Below are positions 4,580 to 8,640 of a stretch of DNA of 8,640 nt, piece by piece (position 1 is the stretch's first letter; each line of letters starts with the position of its first letter). The stretch is taken from contig CAYYLF010000064.1 in NCBI GenBank assembly GCA_964472425.1, forward strand, positions 1 to 8,640, in the 5' to 3' direction. The stretch is from RUG11867 sp964472425 (lineage in GTDB: Bacteria > Bacillota_I > Bacilli_A > RF39 > UBA660). The notes under the pieces were generated by a model. The model was not told the origin of the DNA, made no database searches, and saw only the letters and a list, made by a program, of their open reading frames with translations. A program made the translations under genes and the position numbers.

Positions 4580-5839
4580 GTGAAGAAAAAGGTTATAGGA
4601 ATTTTAGTTGCAATAGGAATATTCAGTTTAGGAATATGCTTTGAAAGAATGAATAGCGAGTTCAAAAATATAACAAAAATGCCTTCAGGTTCAGGGAGTA
4701 TGATAGCGATGTACATCCAAGACGAGGATGGGAACTATCAACTAAGTGATGCTCGCGAATTTCCGAAGGATGGATATGTATTGAATACTGAAAAGAGCAG
4801 TTGCAAAAATGGAGGAAAGATAACTCAAAATTCTAGTACAAAGGCTTTGAGTTTAAAAGTAAAGACGAGCGACGAATGTACTGTATATTTTGAGAAAGAA
4901 AAAGCAACAGTGATTGCATACAATTTAAAAGCTAATCCTGTAAATACTAATTATGAAGATGGTTTAAAATCTGAAATGTATACTTTCGACCACGACGAGT
5001 TGACCACGACTACAAAATACAGCGGAACAACATATACATATTCGGCAACACAAGTAGCAGATTGGACTTCAGAACAAAGAAGAGATTACAGATATATAGG
5101 AGCAAATCCAAATAACTATATAACCTTCAATGATGAGACTTGGAGAATAATAGGAGTATTTACAGTCGAGAATGAGAGTGGAGATAAAGAACAGTTGATT
5201 AAGATAATAAGAAATCAACCAATTGAGCAAGATTTAATTTGGGATATGAATAATAGTAACGATTGGTCAACTGCGTCTTTACAAAATATGTTAAATGATT
5301 ATTATAACAAAGAAAAATTTACATATAAGAATTGTTTAGCATGTGATACTTTAGAATTAAATGGATTGAAGGCATCTGCAAGAAGTCAAGTTGCAAAAGT
5401 GAAATGGTACTTAGGAGGCGCAACCAACTGGTCAGGATTAGGAGCACCTAATTATTATACTTTTGAAAGAGGAACAACAGTGTACAGTGGTCATACAACA
5501 AGTATAATCAAAAATGTAGGCTTAATGTATCCAAGTGATTATGTATATACATATGCTAATGGAGTAGATACCACTTGTTTTACAAGTGGTAGTAATTGTG
5601 GTAATGGAACACCAAGTGCCGGATGGTTATTTAATAATGATAATCAATGGCTTTTGTCTCCTGCCGCTGGTCCGGGACAAAGTTATATATCATTCATGGT
5701 GTATTCAAATGGGTATGTTGGCATTCATGCGGTAACGGGTGTTTATCCCGTTCGACCCTCTCTCTATCTTTCATCTTCAGTAAAAATAATTGGTGGAGAC
5801 GGAAGCCAAGGAAATCCGTATATTTTATTAGGGAGTTAA
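4580..5839 (+). CDS. Secreted or membrane-anchored surface protein of a paralogous gut-bacterial family (DUF6273-like)
   Basis: I chose the GTG at 4580 because AGAGGA lies nine bases upstream and the product then begins MKKKVIGILVAIGIFSLGIC, a signal anchor; a TTG at 4559 has no ribosome binding site. The 419-aa protein has a small beta-rich domain (about 40-106; GYVLNTEKSSCKNGGK with two Cys), then a larger domain with TWRIIGVF (187-194), IKIIRN, IWDMNNSNDWSTASLQNMLN and a Cys pair (CLACD, about 252-256). Near the C-terminus it reads NDNQWLLSPAAG, GYVGIHAVTGVYPVRPSLYL and GGDGSQGNPYIL. The WLLSP and VRPSLYL pattern is shared by a large surface-protein family in uncultured gut bacteria; its function is unknown to me. 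A broken relative lies at 8268-8460. It is clearly AT-richer than its neighbours and largely lacks their TCG and CGA codons, suggesting horizontal origin. Confidence 0.85.
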   Translation: MKKKVIGILVAIGIFSLGICFERMNSEFKNITKMPSGSGSMIAMYIQDEDGNYQLSDAREFPKDGYVLNTEKSSCKNGGKITQNSSTKALSLKVKTSDECTVYFEKEKATVIAYNLKANPVNTNYEDGLKSEMYTFDHDELTTTTKYSGTTYTYSATQVADWTSEQRRDYRYIGANPNNYITFNDETWRIIGVFTVENESGDKEQLIKIIRNQPIEQDLIWDMNNSNDWSTASLQNMLNDYYNKEKFTYKNCLACDTLELNGLKASARSQVAKVKWYLGGATNWSGLGAPNYYTFERGTTVYSGHTTSIIKNVGLMYPSDYVYTYANGVDTTCFTSGSNCGNGTPSAGWLFNNDNQWLLSPAAGPGQSYISFMVYSNGYVGIHAVTGVYPVRPSLYLSSSVKIIGGDGSQGNPYILLGS

Positions 5840-5864
5840 TATTATCAGGGATTCCTGATAATAT
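5839..5864 (+). terminator. Strong hairpin directly after the surface-protein gene
   Basis: TATTATCAGG (5840-5849) pairs perfectly with CCTGATAATA (5854-5863) across GATT, starting on the last base of the stop codon. It is followed only by ACTTTGTC, so the T-run is poor. It probably ends the surface-protein mRNA together with the DnaA-box inverted repeat at 5905-5930, or protects its 3' end. Confidence 0.5.
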
Positions 5865-5904
5865 ACTTTGTCAATCGATTAACGTCTATACTTTACCTTT
5901 TACT

Positions 5905-5930
5905 TGTGGATAATTTACAACTTATCCACA
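5905..5930. promoter_or_regulatory. Pair of perfect DnaA boxes in inverted orientation
   Basis: TGTGGATAA (5905-5913) and TTATCCACA (5922-5930) are both exact matches to the bacterial DnaA-box 9-mer, facing each other across 8 bp. As an RNA they would form a 9-bp hairpin followed by TTTGTTTT, so a terminator for the upstream gene is a real alternative. Two further 9-mers with one mismatch lie within 100 bp (5982-5990 and 6016-6024). Confidence 0.6.
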
Positions 5931-5957
5931 TTTGTTTTGCGTAAATATCGTGACTAC

Positions 5958-5971
5958 ACACTGTATAGTGT
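5958..5971. promoter_or_regulatory. Short dyad upstream of the NPKTG protein promoter
   Basis: ACACT (5958-5962) and AGTGT (5967-5971) form an inverted repeat around GTAT, about 13 bp upstream of the -35 box at 5984. It is a possible operator half-site pair, but is short enough to be chance. Confidence 0.3.
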
Positions 5972-5983
5972 TCAACTTGGTTG

Positions 5984-6012
5984 TTGATAAATTCGACATT
6001 TTTGGCTATACT
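5984..6012 (+). promoter_or_regulatory. Promoter of the NPKTG surface protein
   Basis: TTGATA (5984-5989) and TATACT (6007-6012) are separated by exactly 17 bp, each 5/6 to consensus. Transcription would start near 6019. The -35 box overlaps a near-DnaA box (TGTTGATAA, 5982-5990), and the start region overlaps another (AGTGGATAA, 6016-6024). Confidence 0.65.
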
Positions 6013-6041
6013 AATAGTGGATAATAGAAGGTGTGAGTACG

Positions 6042-7673
6042 ATGAAGAAAGTATATTCGTTTTTATTGACTATGTTCTTTCTTTTTACATTCGCTTTGAA
6101 TGTCGACGCGAGAACATATGGTAAGCCCGATGTCGAGGCAACTTTGAACCGGATAAAGGATTCCTATGTCAATTCGAGCGCTTTACCAGCTGGGACGACT
6201 TTTACAGTAGAGTCCAGCGATACGGAGACGGTCATAACGAGTTCTTATGGTGGCAGAAGTTTCGTGTCTCACTTCGTTTACAACAATGGTGTTTATTCTT
6301 TTACTAGTGTTCAAGATGCGGTTACGAATGCCACGGAGTACGTCACGATAGGCTTCGAGAATTTCAATATATCGTTCTTGTTGTCTGCTATATATTCGAC
6401 GTACGACCAAGAGACCATTCAAAGTGTCGCGGATGTCGTTTTGAGTGATACTAGACATGTCGACAGGTTTACACTCGAGAAGGATGGATTGGCGACTACT
6501 CTCATTCCGATGGAGTTCAATCCCTCTGCTTCCGAAGAGAATGTCACGATGGGTTTCATCAAAGCTATTGCAATGGACATAAATCATCCTAATTTCATAA
6601 AGTGGGTAAGCGACAACGATGGAGAGCTCATCTTACAATACAGTTTTGCCAAGTATGACGATAAGGATGTGTTGTCTTTCGACCCTGTCATAAACGACGG
6701 ACAACCTATCATTGAGGGTACTCCTAATGCTCAGGTTCCAATCAAGATTACGGAACATTATAGAGATGGAACGTCTGCGATGAAGACGGCGACTATGGCA
6801 AACGTCGAGCAAACTTTGGGTTATAAAATTACCGATTTTTCGACAGCTACGGTGGGGTCGTTTTCCGCAAATGTATCGAGAATACCTACCAATTCGGACG
6901 ATTCGAGACCGGAAGATAAAAAGGCCAGTTATACCGTAGTCAAAGACCCGAATGCCGGAGCAAAAGACGTTCTTTCATTCGAGCCTGTGATAAACGATGG
7001 ACTTCCAATCATAAAGGGCACTCCACGTGAGGAAGTTCCCATCAAAATAACAGAGAAGCTTAGGGATGGCTCTACAGTCGAGAAGACTTCTACTATCGGA
7101 GATATAGAAAAGGAACTCGGTTATAAGGTAGACGAGTTTTCGACCGATGATGCGGGCGAATTTACAGCCAAAGTTACGAGAGTAATCTCCAATTCGGATG
7201 GCTCGATTCCCGAGGAAAGACCGGCAGATTATCAAGTCGTTCCAGTCGACTCTGGAGATGGCAAAGACGTGATAGATTTCGAAGTAATCATAAATGATAA
7301 TAAGCCTATTTTAGAAGGGACTCCCGATAATCAAGTTCCAGTCAAGATAATCGAGCATTATAGGGATGGAACGACCGGAGAAAAGTTATCTACGATTTCG
7401 AAGAGTGAGAATTCAATAGGATATAAAATCGAGGAATTCTCGACCGGTGCGGAAGGTAATTTTACGGCGAAGGTGACAAGAATTATCGAAAATTCGGATG
7501 GCTCTAGACCCGGACAAAAGAAACCAGCCTATAGAGTCATCGCGAATAGTAAACCGGTGGTAGAAAATCCTAAAACTGGAGTAGGAACTTACGGTCTCGT
7601 GTTCGCATTCGTGGGATTAAGTGCTGGAGCAGTCGTAGTATTCAAGAAGAGAAATTTCTTTAGAAAGTTATAA
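6042..7673 (+). CDS. Secreted repeat protein with NPKTG cell-wall sorting signal
   Basis: I chose the ATG at 6042: AGAAGGTG lies eight bases upstream and the protein then begins with a clean signal peptide (MKKVYSFLLTMFFLFTFALN), likely cut after Ala23; an in-frame GTG at 6033 sits inside the ribosome binding site. The 543-aa product has an N-terminal region without recognised motifs (about 24-208), three tandem 100-aa repeats (209-308, 309-408, 409-508), and a sorting signal: NPKTG (509-513), a hydrophobic stretch (about 516-534) and a basic tail (KKRNFFRKL). Each repeat starts DVxxFxxxIND, contains GTPxxxVPxKI and ends near RxxxNSDxSxP, suggesting an Ig-like or stalk module, though I cannot name the Pfam family. 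A sortase would link it to the wall; the sortase-like protein at 1749-2573 lacks its catalytic residues, so an enzyme elsewhere must act. A terminator follows the stop. Confidence 0.88.
   Translation: MKKVYSFLLTMFFLFTFALNVDARTYGKPDVEATLNRIKDSYVNSSALPAGTTFTVESSDTETVITSSYGGRSFVSHFVYNNGVYSFTSVQDAVTNATEYVTIGFENFNISFLLSAIYSTYDQETIQSVADVVLSDTRHVDRFTLEKDGLATTLIPMEFNPSASEENVTMGFIKAIAMDINHPNFIKWVSDNDGELILQYSFAKYDDKDVLSFDPVINDGQPIIEGTPNAQVPIKITEHYRDGTSAMKTATMANVEQTLGYKITDFSTATVGSFSANVSRIPTNSDDSRPEDKKASYTVVKDPNAGAKDVLSFEPVINDGLPIIKGTPREEVPIKITEKLRDGSTVEKTSTIGDIEKELGYKVDEFSTDDAGEFTAKVTRVISNSDGSIPEERPADYQVVPVDSGDGKDVIDFEVIINDNKPILEGTPDNQVPVKIIEHYRDGTTGEKLSTISKSENSIGYKIEEFSTGAEGNFTAKVTRIIENSDGSRPGQKKPAYRVIANSKPVVENPKTGVGTYGLVFAFVGLSAGAVVVFKKRNFFRKL
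6666..7565 (+). repeat. Three in-frame tandem repeats of exactly 300 bp
   Basis: Units run 6666-6965, 6966-7265 and 7266-7565 with no indel between them at protein level. Shared blocks include PVINDGxPI, GTPxxxVPIKI, RDG, GYKxxxFST and a final NSDxSxP. The DNA has diverged at many silent sites, so the duplications are old and kept by selection on the protein. Confidence 0.85.
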
Positions 7674-7686
7674 GATACATGAAAGT

Positions 7687-7716
7687 GATAATGGCAAATA
7701 GTCATTGTCTTTTTTT
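7687..7716 (+). terminator. Rho-independent terminator of the NPKTG gene
   Basis: GATAATG (7687-7693) pairs with CATTGTC (7703-7709; one G-T pair) across a 9-nt loop, followed by seven Ts, 14 bp after the stop codon. Confidence 0.75.
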
Positions 7717-7780
7717 GACAGAATTTTCAAGATTTCTTGGTTATACTGTGAAGAAAACAAAAAATACATGGTCTTTTTTC

Positions 7781-7873
7781 ACGAACTTTTGGCAAATTGA
7801 AGCATTGAAAAAAACTCTCGAGTATGCTACAATGTATACAGATGAAGGAAACTTCATAAAATAAAAAAGGAAA
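7781..7873 (+). repeat. Promoter-bearing repeat, copy A (intact)
   Basis: This 93-bp segment, from ACGAACTTTTGG to AAAAAAGGAAA, recurs as copy B at 8198-8282 in the same orientation. The copies match at most positions apart from an 8-bp deletion and a one-base indel in copy B. Copy A holds the complete small-RNA promoter and the first part of that RNA. Confidence 0.75.
7805..7833 (+). promoter_or_regulatory. Strong promoter of the small RNA
   Basis: TTGAAA (7805-7810), a 17-bp spacer and TACAAT (7828-7833) with TGC extension (7825-7827) form a near-ideal vegetative promoter. The same TGCTACAAT core is used by the surface-protein promoter at 4438-4446. Transcription should begin near 7840. 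Confidence 0.75.
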
Positions 7874-7901
7874 CGCTCGACTTTTGCTCGTTTGAGTGTT
7901 T
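7858..7901 (-). terminator. Minus-strand terminator of the 43-aa peptide mRNA
   Basis: On the minus strand AAACACTC and GAGCGTTT (plus positions 7894-7901 and 7871-7878) form an 8-bp stem with one G-T pair, followed by CC, six Ts, A and four Ts (7870 down to 7858). It lies about 20-60 bp past the peptide's stop codon. Confidence 0.6.
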
Positions 7902-7915
7902 ACCTAATGGTTGGT

Positions 7916-7943
7916 ACTCAATCGCGAGATTGAGTGTTTTTTT
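7916..7943 (+). terminator. Strong terminator of the small RNA
   Basis: ACTCAATC (7916-7923) pairs perfectly with GATTGAGT (7928-7935) across GCGA, then G and seven Ts. The peptide's minus-strand stop codon (7918-7920) lies within this stem. Confidence 0.85.
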
Positions 7944-8049
7944 GTTCCAATATTTTGAGCAATAGACTATCGAATAGTATGTGTTCTAATACTAAGAACA
8001 AAAACATCATTATGGTCTTCATAGATGGTTTTTCATTTTGTTTTATCAT
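7918..8049 (-). CDS. 43-aa hydrophobic peptide, candidate type I toxin
   Basis: The ATG at 8049 follows AAGGGAGG (8066-8059) with a nine-base gap, the best Shine-Dalgarno in the window. The peptide starts MIKQNEKPSMKT, has a hydrophobic stretch at about residues 13-32 (IMMFLFLVLEHILFDSLLLK) and ends with a polar, charged tail (EQKNTQSRD). This plan, a short N-terminus, one membrane helix and a hydrophilic end, is that of Fst, TxpA and BsrG-type toxins that damage the membrane; the tail order is loosely reminiscent of Fst (LVLE...SRK), which is recall, not alignment. Its mRNA converges on the small RNA at 7840-7943 and would overlap it by about 80 nt. Glu22, His23 and Asp27 in the helix are unusual but compatible with an amphipathic membrane peptide. 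No homologue is known to me; toxicity is inferred from architecture. Confidence 0.55.
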   Translation of the reverse strand: MIKQNEKPSMKTIMMFLFLVLEHILFDSLLLKILEQKNTQSRD

Positions 8050-8151
8050 AACGACGAGCCTCCCTTCGCTTTTAAATCACAGGTGGTGAACATATGAATA
8101 AAAACGGCAAGAGGGCAAACACTCAAACAATCGAGGATGTTTCCTAAACTA

Positions 8152-8180
8152 ACTATACTAAAAATGATGAGCTAATGCAA
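8152..8180 (-). promoter_or_regulatory. Tentative promoter of the 43-aa peptide mRNA
   Basis: On the minus strand TATAGT (8152-8157; 5/6) lies 17 bp from TTGCAT (8175-8180; 3/6). A start near 8145 would give a leader of about 95 nt. Closer candidates with weaker boxes exist (for example TATGTT with TTGCCC 18 bp away, near 8085-8115), so the true start is unsettled. Confidence 0.3.
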
Positions 8181-8197
8181 TAGCCAAAACGAAACTT

Positions 8198-8282
8198 ACG
8201 AACTTTTGTCAAAATCGACATATTGAAAAAAATCATAAATTGTATACAGGTGGAGGAAAGTTCATAAAACAAAAAAGGAAAG
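8198..8282 (+). repeat. Promoter-bearing repeat, copy B (degraded)
   Basis: A direct repeat of 7781-7873. TTGAAAAAAA is kept, but an 8-bp deletion removes most of the spacer and the first bases of the -10 box, so no correctly spaced promoter remains. The GNRA stem of copy A is also broken (GTGGAG against GTTCAT). Confidence 0.75.
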
Positions 8283-8460
8283 TTGACGTATCCCATCGGT
8301 TTATTGACTGCAGATGAAGTTGTTTTAGCTGGAATTGGTCAATTCAATCGACAAAATAAAAGTTATTAAATCATGGTATAGGACGATGAATCTATATGAT
8401 TTCTCATCACAGGCATATATTTTATACAACAAATAATGTTGGCAATTTAAGTTACAGTCA
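8268..8460 (+). pseudogene. Fragment of a surface protein related to the 4580-5839 family
   Basis: A frame without a start reads KLTYPIGLLTADEVVLAG (about 8280-8333) and continues to NKSY before TAA 8367-8369. Another frame then gives LNHGIGR, TGA, and further on YTTNNVGNLSYSQ before TAA. The YPIGLLTADEV motif and the later NVGNL segment are, from recall, typical of the same gut surface-protein family as the 419-aa protein, although that protein does not itself contain YPIGLLTADEV. Stops and frameshifts show decay; both ends are missing. It is joined directly to copy B of the promoter repeat. Confidence 0.55.
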
Positions 8461-8515
8461 GCATTAATTCGATGGTGTGGTAGGTTCCTGTCATTCCAGA
8501 GTATGTTTCAACCAC

Positions 8516-8548
8516 AAATCGCTTCGTATGAGGCGATTTTATCATTTT
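8516..8548 (+). terminator. Rho-independent terminator after the surface-protein fragment
   Basis: AAATCGCTTC (8516-8525) pairs with GAGGCGATTT (8530-8539; one G-T pair) across GTAT, followed by TATCATTTT. Confidence 0.6.
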
Positions 8549-8576
8549 CAAGGGGGTATACTTTTTCTTCTTTTCA

Positions 8577-8585
8577 TGTTATAAT
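8577..8585 (+). promoter_or_regulatory. Extended -10 promoter near the right edge
   Basis: TGTTATAAT contains a perfect TATAAT (8580-8585) and the TGn extension. No good -35 is visible. A start near 8592 would place the odd palindrome TTTTGC-A-GCAAAA (8593-8605) at the very beginning of the transcript, a plausible operator. Confidence 0.5.
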
Positions 8586-8609
8586 TCTTTACTTTTGCAG
8601 CAAAAACGA

Positions 8610-8640
8610 GCTAATCCAGGTAGATAAAGGGATTGCTCGT
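8610..8640 (+). other. Hairpin running into the right edge
   Basis: Starting at 8606, ACGAGC, one bulged T and AATCC pair with GGATT-GCTCGT, which ends at the last base of the window: 11 bp with a single bulge. It lies just after the promoter at 8577-8585 and is either the terminator of a very short RNA or an attenuator in a leader; the following bases, which would show a T-run, are outside the window. Confidence 0.45.

Larger units (their letters stand above)
7840..7943 (+). ncRNA. Small RNA of about 100 nt, candidate type I antitoxin
   Basis: The RNA is bounded by the promoter at 7805-7833 and the terminator at 7916-7943 and contains no credible ORF. Its 5' end folds into ATGAAG-GAAA-CTTCAT (7842-7857), a 6-bp stem with a GNRA tetraloop, followed by an A-rich linker. 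A second stem joins AAACGCTC (7871-7878) to GAGTGTTT (7894-7901). GAGTGTTT occurs again at 7932-7939 inside the terminator, and TTGAGT (7892-7897) can pair with ACTCAA (7916-7921), so alternative folds are possible. From about 7862 onward it is complementary to the 3' end of the convergent mRNA for the 43-aa peptide. A cis-antisense antitoxin is the best reading; an attenuated leader is the alternative. Antisense pairing is certain from geometry; expression is inferred. Confidence 0.6.

Noticed and set aside
4360..4716. 118-codon minus-strand ORF
   Set aside because: It is antisense to the promoter, leader and signal sequence of the surface-protein gene and has no promoter or ribosome binding site; it was considered as the gene served by the terminator at 4316-4361, but its composition is not protein-like.
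5905..6024. Chromosomal or plasmid replication origin
   Set aside because: DnaA boxes are present, but no initiator gene, iterons or clear AT-rich unwinding element accompany them, so only the sites are reported.
7679..7864. 61-codon plus-strand ORF starting MKVIMANSHC
   Set aside because: It runs through a terminator (7687-7716) and a near-consensus promoter (7805-7833), has no ribosome binding site, and the homologous copy B segment does not keep the frame.
7840..7943. T-box or known riboswitch leader
   Set aside because: No T-box sequence, specifier loop or known aptamer core is visible, and no plus-strand gene follows the terminator closely.
8094..8147. 17-codon plus-strand ORF (MNKNGKRANTQTIEDVS) behind AGGTGG
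   Set aside because: The ribosome binding site is good, but the product is very short, there is no clear promoter, and in-frame codons after the stop suggest at most a remnant.
8367..8460. TGA read as tryptophan in the right-hand surface-protein fragment
   Set aside because: One TGA falls where the family might have Trp, but TAA stops also interrupt the same fragment and intact genes here use TGG for Trp, so decay under the standard code is simpler.
1..8640. CRISPR array or tRNA genes
   Set aside because: There are no regularly spaced short repeats, and no cloverleaf with a T-loop consensus was seen on either strand.

Overview
The window looks like an accessory stretch of a low-GC, standard-code, anaerobic Gram-positive bacterium, most likely an uncultured gut member of the Bacilli/Erysipelotrichia or RF39-type 'Mollicute' lineages. 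The grounds are a small ferredoxin-type [FeFe]-hydrogenase, a class-B-like sortase fold, an NPKTG-anchored repeat protein, and a surface protein of a type I associate with uncultured gut genomes (recall, not a search). No essential gene is intact here; the left and right edges are littered with decayed genes.

Layout. 1-750: a decayed seryl-tRNA synthetase 3' end, then a RhuM-family pseudogene (internal deletion, in-frame TAG, -1 frameshift), then a second shorter copy of the serS tail, so the rhuM cassette sits between two serS-tail repeats. 760-849: a perfect 16-bp hairpin and a terminator. 837-2573 (minus): an unrecognised 283-aa helical protein with its own promoter, and a membrane-anchored sortase-B-like protein whose catalytic His, Cys and probably Arg positions all read Asn. 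2726-3997 (plus, divergent): [FeFe]-hydrogenase with two N-terminal 4Fe-4S clusters. 4014-4450: terminator, a very strong promoter, a structured stretch with a possible 39-aa ORF, and a strong terminator facing the minus strand. 4416-5839: promoter with a G-rich 19-bp spacer, folded leader, and a 419-aa surface protein. 5840-6040: hairpin, two perfect and two near-perfect DnaA-box 9-mers, and a strong promoter. 6042-7673: 543-aa secreted protein with three 100-aa repeats of exactly 300 bp each and an NPKTG sorting signal, closed by a good terminator.

7781-8180 is the most interesting part. A strong plus-strand promoter drives a roughly 100-nt RNA with no evident ORF, ending at a strong terminator. 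A convergent minus-strand ORF encodes a 43-aa hydrophobic peptide behind an excellent Shine-Dalgarno site, and its transcript would end at a second terminator inside the small RNA. The two RNAs would overlap by about 80 nt at their 3' ends, the architecture of type I toxin-antitoxin modules such as txpA/RatA, bsrG/SR4 and par/Fst. A degraded copy of the small-RNA promoter segment lies about 400 bp downstream, fused to a broken paralogue of the 4580-5839 surface gene.

Working together: the NPKTG protein would need an active sortase, and the sortase-like protein here cannot be it if the residue reading is right. The hydrogenase has its own promoter and stands alone, without maturases or an electron-transfer partner in view. 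All assignments come from reading motifs by eye; no database search or folding program was run.
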